DNA from: Paragonimus westermani
Taxonomy: Eukaryota > Platyhelminthes > Trematoda > Plagiorchiida > Troglotrematidae
Assembly (NCBI GenBank): GCA_008508345.1
Contig: QNGE01001335.1
Coordinates: 45,061 to 109,060 of the forward strand
Reading direction: 5' to 3'
Length of the DNA stretch: 64,000 nucleotides
Under the pieces are notes generated by a model, which was not told the DNA's origin, ran no database searches, and saw nothing but the letters and a program-made list of their open reading frames with translations. Both the position numbers and the translations under genes were made by a program. Numbering within the stretch: position 1 is the first letter of the stretch; each line of letters starts with the position of its first letter. Below, in pieces: positions 23,401-34,160 of this stretch.

Positions 23401-26400
23401 GAATCCGCCCTCAAATTTTGTGCAAGACCGTGTTGCTAAAAACCGATACACTTTTAAAGAAAACATGGGGCGATTGTGTCATATGATATGCCTAACAGAT
23501 GCAAGTTCTTTGTTTTTGGTCGTATCTGTTCCATGCTAAACGCTTCAATATAACCAGGCATTTTATTATATTTTTTGGGCCCCTCGATTTTTACTGTAAG
23601 TTTTCTAGTTTATTATTCCTTAAAATACCCCAAGTAACTGGGTCTAGACAGGTTAACTTGGCTTACTCTCCGAATCTTGTGAGACCTCATCCTCTCACTA
23701 TGTATGAGCCAGTCGATCCTCATGTTTTCCAGTCTACCCGTGCGCACACTAGCCGTGCCACTCTGTTCGTGGTTGAAATCCAGCTAACCTACTGGGAACA
23801 TTCTAAATTGACATCGAGACATCTTAAACTTCAAAAGGTATAGATCCTGAATACTACTGGAAAATGGCTTTTGACGGCGTCAGTGATTGCCTCAGCAATG
23901 ACCTGTCAACGGCAACCTGGTCTGAATGTGGCAATGTAGCCACACCATTCTTCCTTGTTTAGCTGTGTTTTCATCGATGCGAAATTTGTCCTATGATGAA
24001 CTGTCAGACCTATATTCAGGGAAGTATGTTATCTAGTTCCGTATAAATCCGTACACTTAACCGTCTATTTATCACTGTGACTAAGTGGAGCTATGATTTT
24101 TTCGATTGTCTATCATGTCAACTTCTTCGCTAAGAATGTAATCAGCTCAGAATGGCTGCTGACCCACTCGCTAACTGGTGTGACCATCAGCAGGCTAAAC
24201 TGGAGCAACTTCCAAAACTTTTACTTCGAATTCTCCAGCGAAGAAAGATTTGGCAGAAGTAACTGAATGTTTTGTGACATCTAGCTCCGGGTGATTAAAA
24301 TCTCTAAATACTAAAGTTTAAATTTAGCCTAGCGATGGTATTCCATTGGGAAAGTTCTGTAATTCCGTATCGTTATCTGTGTGCGCAGCAAGTAATCTGT
24401 AAGTCATATCAATGAAAGAAATAAGGTTTTGGGTGGCATTAACTACTTGCCAGATTGATTCCGGAATATCCAGTTACATCCCGTTACGAATGCTTGAAGT
24501 CTTTGGGCGCGCGCCCGGATGAAGTGTTAGACTGGCTGCCTTATCGATTTTTCTATCGCTGTGAAACAATGTCGTACCGGAGATGGACAGCTCGTCGTCT
24601 CACATTTCTTTTGTTCACTGCCTTTCCGTGGTGCGCACCCTTGATGGATGGAGATCTAGAAACTTGTTTATTAACAACCGAAGCCCCAGTGGTCTACCAT
24701 AGCATAGCAGGTAAACCTGCGTGATGTGATTTGCTGACTAGGACAGTCTTAGTCAGTGTGTTGTGATGCACTTTGAGGTAGCCATTCTGGTATGGGATGG
24801 CGGGATATGGGATGGTTCGGGACTATTAAACGCATGCACGTGTGCGTGATGGCCGTATGCAGAGTTCTCTGAGGCAACCGCATTGGGTTTGTGATGACGC
24901 ACTGTTTTCTCCACCTTTATTTGTCGTGCCTTCATCAGTCTGAATTTTACGAGTTCCTACTAGACATCCCTGAACAGGCTGAAGTCCCAACTGTATGCGT
25001 CTGTTCCGTCATTCCTTTCATTAGGAATTCATTAGGATTCGTAATAAACGGTGGGTACTCACCGAGACTGGGTACGCCGGTTTGGACTGTCAGACCAGAG
25101 GCCTATGAGTGGTGCTAAGAACCTCCAGTGGCTTAGGTCATGTACTGGCTAACTACAACAGAGATGTCTAAATCAGGCACATTTTGTAAAATAGTGATCC
25201 CGCTCCTGCATTTTTCAAATCGCTGGGTCTCAGACGACAGCAACAGACGTATGCATCTGTCCCAGTGTGGACGTATCCTGATTAAGTTATCACGTAGGAG
25301 GGTGTAATTAGGACGATCCGTGTAATCATTCTGTGAAGATACCCAGGTAACTCAACTGTCTTGAAGATTCTAAGAATACCTCTTTATCATAGATTTCCTA
25401 ACCAACCGATTAAACACTGCTGGTCGACACACAAATATGCGGGATTTTTGTGGTATCATTCTCAGTGTGCTTGTACGAGACCTGTGATGTTTAGTTTACA
25501 ATGTCCGTCAAAATGACTGAACTGGGTTTAGGCCTGTTTCATCTCTTCTACTTTGATGAAGTGAGTCTTGTTTGCTTCACTGGGTTTCTTAAATTATGTG
25601 CATTTTGTCTTGGAATGTTTATCTAATTGAATATGGATAACAGATGGTGAGATATTGATTACATATACAAAACAAGTATTGGAATAAATTTTAGTACAGC
25701 AGTCCAAAATATTATCAATGGAAAATTTCTGCGTATACTAACAGATGCGCCCTATGGAACATGAGACTATACAACGAAAAGTGTCGGTCAAACATAGAAT
25801 GGAAAGTACAATTACGTGAGATTGTTCGCCACAGCGTGAAAGTGTAAGCCCGTCCCACATGCTTGGCTGGTCTCAATCTATGCGAGTAGGAATGGGTTAA
25901 TTGGGATAGAAACTTTGGCGAGCATTGTGAGACTGTTGCTCATTGCTTCGAATGAACTACTGCGAACTCATTGAAATCACATCTTCGATAAGAAAGGGGA
26001 GGTGAAATTTCATATTGCACATACTAATATTATGATGCTATCTGAATTTGTTAATTGTACTGCATTATGCACTACTCGGCAATACGGTTTTAAGCCGAAT
26101 TTTCAGAAGTTGTGGGGGCTGTTGAGAAACGGTTAACATTGCTTGGTAAAAAAAGACGTGCCTGTGTTTTATCGACCAAGGACAACACGGCTTTGATCTA
26201 TGACGCCTTTCGGTGAGCGTGCCTGCAGCATGAAGACAGAAATGGAAGTTTCCAATTCAAACGACAATACATACATACCTCATGGGATAATTGACGTAAG
26301 TCGAAACGGTAACCACATGCTAATGATGAGTCGTCTTGAAAGCATGGCCCAAGCTGTTAAGAGGTGATCGAAAGAAACCTACAACGCATTGCAATTTGTG

Positions 26401-27963
26401 GATTGTGACCCTTCAGCCTGATAATAAACGTAGATTCCAATTTGGCTTCGTAACCTTTGACCGATAAATACCTTGTGAAACTCCACATATTTCATTGCGG
26501 TGCATTTTTGAATCGTAGTTCAAACGGCAGTACCGAAGGTTCGCTTTATTCCTTGAAGAACACTTACAATAAACAAATGTCAACTGTCGCATAACCTTAC
26601 AGATTCAAACATGTGTGAGAGAAAGTGTGGTCTCAAAATCTGAATGTTTTTCAAACCAAACTATGTAAACAAGACTTAGCACATCGGGAAACTTAAACCA
26701 AAGGGAAATTAGCCGACTTTGAATTATTCTGATTTTCAAATGAATAAGGAAAAGTGGATCTGTTCTATCCACTTCAATGTGATAACCAGAGAAAGTACTG
26801 TTTGATGGTAACACTTCGATTTAACTTGGTCCGTAACCAGCAAAAACATTCCGAAGGTACTAGTGATTGTGCATGATAACAACGGTTGGACGAAGGAGTG
26901 GGAAGGGCATGGCAGTTGGTTAACTGATTTCACGGAGGAGCATCTTTTACATACAAACGAGGCTTCACTAGTCACTAACAGGTTCAGGGTGGTGTTAGTT
27001 AACACGTTGAAGAAGTTGCTCGGGTCAACAATATCAACTGTTATCCGGATGGTTTTGGTTTGGTTACTCCGTTTAGTTGTTGACCTTCAGAGTTAACTTA
27101 TTTATCCACTTCAAGTGCGGCTCTCGGCATTCCTTCTGTACGGCCGATTTTGTCACGTGCATCGCTGAGTATATTCAGAGTGATTTTAGTAAATGGCTGA
27201 CAAAGTGAAATTGAACCACTAACGGCTGGCACACACTTATCTTTTGCTGTCCTGATGAAGTGATACTAAAGAATTTCCCTTAAAGTTTTGGCCTCAGGTG
27301 TCGTTAAGCTTTCCTGATTTACTGAACCCTGCTTTTTATCTCGTCTGGTCAGGACCGACTAATAGAAGCTAGCTGACCCTGAGCAGTTATTCTGTTCATG
27401 TGCATATGCATGTGTGGACTGTTCTCTGACTCCCATTGTTGCCTTAACGTAGAAGCATGTTGAGTTGATCCATCCAGGTTTAAAGATGTCAGAAAAGGCA
27501 CAGAGGCAATTACACGTACTGTCATGTTACTGATCGCGAAGAAGTGTCTAGGTAGTGATATAAAATTCTGAGTATACAACAGAGCCACTTTTACAGTAGC
27601 AACATCGCCGTCTTCCGCAGTTTAAAGAAGGGGATTAGAAAGATGTCCCCTAACAAACACCATGACCCCCGATGTATTATTCTATATGGTCGAACAACAA
27701 GCAGTGATAGAACGGAAACACCATTGTATCATTCATTGCATCTCTATAGCATTTGTCTCTCTAACTTGACTCAGGTGACATTTCTGACTTCTATATACCT
27801 TCTTCATATGACAAGATTTACCGCATAGATGGCATATAGCATTACGAAATCGGCAAGATGATCGTGAGTGCAACCCACCGCACAAGAAACGCCTGTTAAA
27901 TTTCTTTGGATGGGGATTGATGATGGGTGCATGAGAAGGCCTATTTATTGATTGACTTCGGAT
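23401..27963. other. Unannotated stretch between a LINE remnant and an LTR
   Basis: Open frames at 23499-23843, 24454-24724 and 24891-25118 were tested as exons. Some have AG/GT borders, but the phases do not join and no family is recognised. The remainder is AT-rich with no repeats I can match elsewhere in the window. Confidence 0.35.
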
Positions 27964-28274
27964 TGTTGTATAACAGGTAGTTTCATTGTTAGTAGTATAC
28001 TACTCACAAGTAGTGTATTACCCACTGGTGACATTCAGGAACAAAAGGACAAGCCCCGAACACGGCGGACAAGAAGAGACTATCGGAATAGTGTTTACGT
28101 GCTATGTGAGTACTTCACCAAGGCGAATGACAACGTACTGTCACCCAATGTATGTGAATGCATGTCTGTCGTGCAAATGAGTGTACGCGTTTGTGGTTTA
28201 GTTTTGACATGACCTGTACGGAAGTTTGCGAAATAAACCAACTTGCTGGCCAATCGTCTTTTGCGGACACAACA
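27964..28274 (+). repeat. LTR of family alpha (5' LTR of a truncated retrotransposon)
   Basis: Begins TGTTGTATAACAGG and ends GCGGACACAACA, so the ends are TG...CA with short inverted ends TGTTGT/ACAACA. An AATAAA lies near the 3' end. A second copy at 55397-55709 in reverse orientation matches along the full length and fixes both borders. It contains a dyad centred on GTAGTATACTAC. The gag frame begins about 20 bp beyond its end. Confidence 0.85.
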
Positions 28275-28293
28275 ACTGACCAGGATGCGAGTA

Positions 28294-28820
28294 TGAGGAT
28301 TTCCTGGCCACAGCCGTTCGAAGAAGGAGACGTCCGGACGTTCCTGGAGGACTTGGAGGACGTGGCCGAAGTGGTCGGACTCAAGACCGACCGTGGGAAG
28401 CTGGCTGCCCTGCGGACGCTGGTGAAGGGCAGGGCGAAGGCGGTGCTGGACTCAACGCAAAGATGCCCTGCGAATATGGAGTGGGCCGCTGCGAAGGAGG
28501 CGCTGGTGGCTGCGTTTGACAGCCCGGCGGACCGCCAAGAGGCCATGCGGCGGTTCAAGGCGGCCGGGCTTGGACAAGGAGCGGACCCGTCTGTGTTTGC
28601 CGCCACTCTTCAAGGTTTGCTGGACAGGGCTCTGCCAGGATTGGATCAAGAACCACGACGACAGTTGTTAACGGAACAGTTCATTGAAGGTCTCTGTGAT
28701 GCTCAGAATTAGGGACTTCGAATAGCCCTAGAAATCGTACTTGAATTGAAATCTCCCACGCAAGTAATAAGGCGAAGACCTGGTACTGGCAGCAGTAAGC
28801 AATTGTTATTCATGGATTGA
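28294..28820 (+). pseudogene. Gypsy-type gag N-terminal fragment, GC-rich
   Basis: From the Met at 28294 the frame reads ISWPQPFEEGDVRTFLEDLE, then KLAALRTLVKGRAKAVLDS, ADRQEAMRRFKAAGLGQG and RQLLTEQFIEGLCDAQN. These are helices of an LTR-retrotransposon capsid, with the QFIxGL motif before a TAG at 28710. The same frame then continues to 28818 (GLRIALEIVLELKSPTQVI), as a gag would, so the TAG is a nonsense mutation. The open frame actually starts inside the LTR. The block is clearly richer in G+C than its surroundings. Protease and pol are missing; the element is cut off near 28.8 kb. Confidence 0.75.
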
Positions 28821-30984
28821 GACACCGAATTTATTGATGTACAACAGTATTAGAGAAATCACAGCCTGTCATTGGCTGATCTCATTAGCACATGCAACAT
28901 CATAAACTGTATGTTAATTGGTGGAATATGGAAGAGATGAATTGGCGAATAACGGAAGACACAACACTGAGACCGTTTGTCAGGTATTCTGTTGTGTCGG
29001 GGTTTGGATAATCGGTGAATCGAGTACATTTCCACCAAAAATGTATAGGGATAGTTACGCTTATCTTGACACCAAGATTTTCCGTTTTCCTGTCTAAACG
29101 GAGGAGAATTCGATTTCCGTCAAGCGTATTACTCTCTCGTGGATAATTCAGTGCATCGTTCCGGGGGTTTGCAACACTCGGTTTCAGCAGTTATTGTTAC
29201 GGTTCGCTATTTGTTGAACATGTTCACCTTTGCAAACAAATGGACATTTGACCAGACCGATTTATAAAAATGCGTAATTGTTTATCGGAATAGTAACATC
29301 TTCACGTGTGGTGACTGTGTTGTGCAAGTAGACTGGTCATGGTTCAACCAACACAGAGATACAGACGACTGATCTTTGACCATGATATTTGTTTGTTAAT
29401 AGGTGAAACATTTTCATGTCGATCGCCAGTATCACAGTTCACTATAAGTATCACCACTCACATGATCCACCTACTCACGTTTTGCCTAAATTAAGTCTCC
29501 TGCCCACAATTCATCACAACATTTATAAACGATCGTAAACGTGGTACATAAACGAATGGACTTTGCCTTCCACGCCTAGTTTTCAGAAGGAGCACCGTAC
29601 AACTTCGAATTCTAGGCGGTTGGCATTTGTCAGACGTCACGTGAAACACATCAGCTCTCAACAATCTCCCAACGTACTTCGTATGATAACGATCAACGAG
29701 ATCCATATTGATCTAGACCAGACCAGCCCATTTGACCAGTATTGCAGTATCCCAGACCACCCTATGTCACCTTTCATCACTTCTTTCAAAATTCAACTTC
29801 ATCACCTGGAATGGTGCCACAAATCGCGCATCCATCATCGTGTCTTTCTTATTCCGGATGATCACGTAGATGGTGCATTGGATCGTCCCTCCGTTATGCG
29901 ACAATCGCTTGACGCAAAACCGAGAAGAGAAGAGAGGCGACAACATCATTTGTTAGAAGGTCACAGAGGCTCCAAGTTTATGGGACGATGAGATTATTAT
30001 TCATGGCCGACAAAATGCACAGCAAATCAAACGAGACAGTCATATACGACAGTCCCAGCGTTAGAATGAATCACGTTAAGTGAACACGATAAAACAGTTC
30101 GGTTAACGTACAGACGTTCAGTCACACGGCTGCAGCCTGAATAATTGAGTGAGACTGATTTACTGAGTGAGCTAATGCAGATCAATCCACCAGAAGCCGG
30201 ATCAATTGATGTGACGTGATTTGCCGTGGCTGCTTCGTTAGGAGGTGCGCCTCCTAGCATAGTGCATATCAGAAAAAGGAGCTTTCAGAGTTTTTGTGCA
30301 ACTGTTACACATTCGCCAGCTGAACTTGTGATTTAGGTTAAGAGATGGCGTGCATACATTACCATCACTGAGGCTTTAAGATATCAGCTATTTTGGTCCG
30401 TCACATTTATAAAGCTACCACGCATATTTCGACCCCGTTGTTTGTGAACATTCCTAATCTAATTCGTGAGCATTTCAGTCCCCATAGAAGAATTTTCATC
30501 TAAAGCGATAGATATATAGAGCACGTGCCAGTAAGTTGCACTGAACTGCATCCGTTTGATGTCGCCTCTTTATTCGCAAATGCGCTTTTGCACAAGCCTG
30601 TCGACATTTGACGCAATTTCGCTTCTCGCCAAAATTTGCCACTGTGAATTTTAACTGCTTACCTTAGTTATTTGTTCATTTTATGCACCGGACCTAGTTG
30701 GTTTCAGTTTAATGTTAACGCTTACCACTTAATTAACCCTGATGTAGCTAGAAGTTCTCTTGGCCTGACACTGGCTGGCACCTCATTAGAGATGGCTGAA
30801 CGACAAATTTCGCATTCGTCTGATCACAATTCTCTTCATAAACGACAGGTCAACAACATATCTACTTCTTGCATCAAAATTAGACAGTTCTGTATGAAGA
30901 AGCGATTGTCGGTAGCCTCCCGTTTTTCTCATTTCGCCTAGTCGGCACCAGGATGGTATAGCACAAAATGCTGTCCAGTGAAAG
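28821..30984. other. Unannotated stretch
   Basis: No supported feature. A 142-codon plus frame (29563-29991) with facing minus-strand frames was examined; both are unrecognised and neither has matching splice sites. The last few hundred bases may contain an unrecognisable upstream part of the Penelope-like fragment that follows. Confidence 0.35.
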
Positions 30985-31700
30985 GCAGAATGAAATGGAC
31001 AGAACCTCTCAATTTTCTTGAACTCCGTACGAACCCTGTTCTTTAGGGTCAGATCTATATGCACAGATAACTGTGTGATTAGGGAGTTAGAATTTAGGAA
31101 CAACATACTACTGAGTTGTGGTTACCCAGAAAAGCTCGTAGAACTTCAGCGCAAGCAACAGGTAACCAAAATTCAGATCGAGACTGTTTCCAGAAGCCAA
31201 ATGTGTTTGACCTTCAGAGCTGATCATATGGCACCTGAGGTAGGTAACTAATTATGATCAGCCTTAGAATATACTTACTCAGCTGCTGGATTGCGGCTGT
31301 TGTTCCCTCCATGCAATATCGTCTTCCAAGTTTCTCATCAGCATTTAACAGACTCCTGCTGCTCGTTTAACTTACCAGTTTACCCGCATTTGTGGTAAAA
31401 GCTATATTGGGAAAATGGACCGGAATTTGAGGTTACGGATAGCAGAACACATCTCAAAATGAGTACTGAAAGGATAACCCAGCAGGTACTAGCAAATTAT
31501 TGACTGAACCAAAGCGCTAAGCGCCCCTTGGGCACAAAACAGTCAGCTGCTGTGTTATGACTGTTCACTCTGTTGTGACATTCTCGAAACCGGAAGCAAC
31601 GCTGAGCAAGTAGTGCTAACCACCTTTCCGCTGACGTGGCATTGAGCATGATTCTACTAACATGGCTACAGTTTAATTGCTGTTCGTGTTGCTGTTCACT
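30985..31700 (+). mobile_element. Penelope-like element fragment (end of RT and GIY-YIG endonuclease)
   Basis: RTLFFRVRSICTDNCVIREL and NNILLSCGYPEKLVEL match the segment after the PLE thumb (compare RTRRIRTHDSLAEELDLTNS in the copy at 14.7 kb). After a shift, CGKSYIGKMDRNLRLRIAEH at 31391-31455 is the GIY-YIG core with SYIG, the Arg pair and the H. STSKLLTEPKR follows in the position of the SSxAxHLLxTGH block. Everything upstream of the thumb is gone. Confidence 0.8.
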
Positions 31701-31963
31701 CGTTAGACAAAGTGGTTTTCTGCACGAGACTGACCAGAATAAACAACACTTCACAACATCCGTATCTTTGCCGCGTTGACTTATTCCATCCCGATGAGTT
31801 GTTTGGTTTCACGCTAGAGAATCCGTAATATTCCACGGCTATATGAAATCTGTCAGGACGGCTGTTTACCCCCTGGAGTAGGGCAGAAGAAAAAGAAATA
31901 TTGAAGTTTCACACAAATCAAACTGGCTGTGTACAAAACAAATTACTGATCTGTTGTAAACCC

Positions 31964-32420
31964 TTGAATCAGTACGCTGGGTCATCCACGGTATGATAAG
32001 ACGATTGATAGGAAATCAGATTCTCCTCCTTGATATAATTAACACGGCAGATCTTTGTCCCGAAAGTACGCGGCGGTCCGCGTTAACTGCGCCCAAGACA
32101 AACCAAAAGACGGGTGGGAAAAAGCTACTTTGTTCGGCTCCGAAAACGTCTACGACAAGGAGAAATTTGCGTGGTATTTATAGGGTGCATAGTGACCTGC
32201 CAGCATTCTCGAACCACAAAACCGAAGTACAGACATCAAAAAAGTAGTTAAGGTCCTTAAGCTACCAATGAGCGTAGCGGAATAGAGGCCAGACAGGTAA
32301 AAATATAGTGAAGGTCACCTCTCGAATGTTCACGACATTTCCGCCTGTTATGATTGGATAGGATCGCTTGCTCGAGGAACGAGGCGGTTTTGGACGGAAA
32401 AAATGGGTTCCTCCAACATG
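31964..32420 (+). repeat. Repeat R2, copy 1
   Basis: A 457-bp unit repeated in direct orientation at 62337-62792. The first about 160 bp (from GGTATGATAAGACG to TTCGGCTCCGAAAA) differs at only two positions, while the remaining about 300 bp shows roughly 10 percent differences and small indels. Both copies hold a shared 55-codon open frame beginning MIRRLIGNQILLLDIIN, but the two early differences both change amino acids, so coding is not supported. No TG...CA ends or target duplication seen. Family unknown. Confidence 0.85.
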
Positions 32421-33049
32421 ATCAACAGAAATATGCAGTTCACAACTAATTGGAGTCTGTGCACGGAAGTCGACTGTTGGTAAGTGACAGTGTATGATGT
32501 AGTGGCGCAGCCAACTAAGTTGCGCGGTGTTTCGTGAGGAATAAGTCTAACACTGGATGTGTTTATGGCTCGGGAGACATGTAAATGGTGTGATAGGTTT
32601 TGTGACAAGTCCCAGTCCGGTGATCGGGATCCAAGTCCCTAGATTTGTATTTCTCCACCACATTACTCTTAAGACTTGAACCGGTCAAAAATTCTCCATT
32701 GCTGATTTTGGACAGAATCAGTAACTATCAGAGTACACTTATAGAGCCCGCTGGAAGCTGAAACTAGCCCAGAGAGCGACAACTGGTGCACAACTTGAAC
32801 TGAACAACACTCGTATTTGTTTGCATCTTTTGCAAAGGAAATTACAAAACTTGATTGTACGTCATTAACGAGATTTGAAAGAACAGTTGCCATGTGTTCT
32901 GTCGATGCCATCCCGAACCTTGAATGTTATTCACAAACGCACTTGGTAAGTCGTTTGCATACGATAATTCTGCAGCGCCGAACATGGAGTCAATAGCTTA
33001 GTAGCAAACGTGGTTTCCTCATGGAGATATGACCGGAGTACAAACAAGC
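32421..33049. other. Unannotated stretch between R2 and a SINE remnant
   Basis: No coding or repeat signal recognised, apart from the short frames expected by chance. Confidence 0.35.
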
Positions 33050-33180
33050 AAGAGAGATACACACTACTGACGAGCTCTAGCAAACGTGAGATTCGAGTTT
33101 AGTGTTTTTCCCCAACGGGCTTGTTTGAAAGTCCACTTAACTTTGATAGTTGAAGTCAGCTGTGATGAGTGATCAAGTAG
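33050..33180 (+). repeat. SINE 3' part, diverged
   Basis: ACACTACTGACGAGCTCTAGC...GAGATTCGAGTTTAGTG, then TTGAAAGTCCACTTAACTTTGA and GATGAGTGATC, follow the body of the SINE in the fold-back insertion at 50 kb (GCACTACTGACGAGCTCTAA...CGAATCTAGTG, GGAAAGTCTATCTGAATG, GAGTGATGG). The tRNA-like head is not recognisable here. Confidence 0.6.
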
Positions 33181-33247
33181 AATCAAGCGAATTCATGACA
33201 GGTAAGCAGCAGTAGATACGTTGTTGAGCCAGTTGCTGGTATCTATG

Positions 33248-33465
33248 ATTAGCCAACCAAATGGATAACCAGCTTTGGCCGGCTGGACACAACAGCCCCA
33301 CTAGCACACCTCCCGGTCTTATTCCTTCGGGTTTACACTGGATATGTGGTGTGTGGGTGGAACTGCAATTGGTGCGGCACAAGCCAATTGCAGTGATGGA
33401 TAAACGCAGGCGTCCTTTGGCTTCGGTCACTGTGACAGGCTAATCCGAATCGGATGCCGCCAACC
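33248..33465 (+). repeat. Repeat R3, copy 1
   Basis: About 215 bp repeated in inverted orientation at 63657-63864, roughly 90 percent alike. The core runs from ATTAGCCAA to GCCAACC. On this strand it contains a 60-codon frame (33261-33443) also open in the other copy, ending SVTVTG. About 13 of 60 residues differ for about 18 base changes, which argues against a protein under constraint. Confidence 0.8.
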
Positions 33466-33860
33466 GGTATCTGTAATTTGACAAATGTGTAGCGAAACTC
33501 CCAGCACACTGAGTTAGGCGAAAATGGTAAGGGTTGAAGCAGTCGATGAGTGAGAAGAAAGACATATTTGAAAAGACAAAAGCATAACAGAAATTCCAAT
33601 AACTGGAACATTTGGATTTGTCCGACGGCTTCAATTCGAATCGACCCTAACCCTTTTAGGAAACTGTTGTATCAAGCTTTCGTGTCCTCTCAGTCAGCCT
33701 TAGACTTCGACTATCACAGTACCCCATCTAGTCGGATCCAACACGCAAACAGCATCACCTGACTAGTGACCGAATAACAGACATACCGAAGGGTCAGCTT
33801 AGACAAGGCCTGTGAAATGAAGTGAAGCGATTGTTGCCAACGCTGTTGGTTCTACTCTGG

Positions 33861-34160
33861 TGTAGTGAGGACGAACGATAGCCACTATGCTGCTCACACC
33901 ACTACTCAGTAGTCAAGCATGTGTTCGGGCATTGTAGCAACGGGGGAAATGTAAGAATTAACGTTGGAGTGCTCTCTGGCAAGAAATGGTGTTTTCCACA
34001 TACGAACTTGGCGGTCACAATCGTGGCAACCATGACGTCTGTAGATCGGCGTTATAGTACAAAGGCGTGTTTCTGTTTGTTGTAGTGTTGAAGTATATAT
34101 CCGACGTGTTGACTTCACGAATAAATATTCGTTTCGCCATCCGCGACCTTGCTCACAACA
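33861..34160 (+). repeat. Solo LTR of family beta, copy A
   Basis: 300 bp, beginning TGTAGTGAGGACG and ending GCTCACAACA, with AATAAA about 35 bp before the end. It shares the block CTCACACCACTA.TCAGTAG and both ends with the copy at 49067-49380. Flanks CTGG/CTAG could be a 4-bp target duplication with one change. No internal retrotransposon sequence is attached. Confidence 0.65.

Noticed and set aside
24454..25118. Two open frames with AG/GT borders that looked like neighbouring exons (ECLKSLGARPDEVLDWL and SEFYEFLLDIPEQAEV)
   Set aside because: The first would end one base into a codon, and the second opens only in phase 0 at its acceptor, so they do not join. No family is recognised and the lengths are within chance.
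29563..29991. A 142-codon plus-strand ORF with facing minus-strand frames
   Set aside because: Low-complexity His/Arg/Ser composition, no domain, no splice-compatible ends.
33261..33443. A conserved 60-aa small protein shared by the two R3 copies
   Set aside because: About 13 of 60 residues change for about 18 base changes, so no sign of protein constraint; kept as a repeat only.
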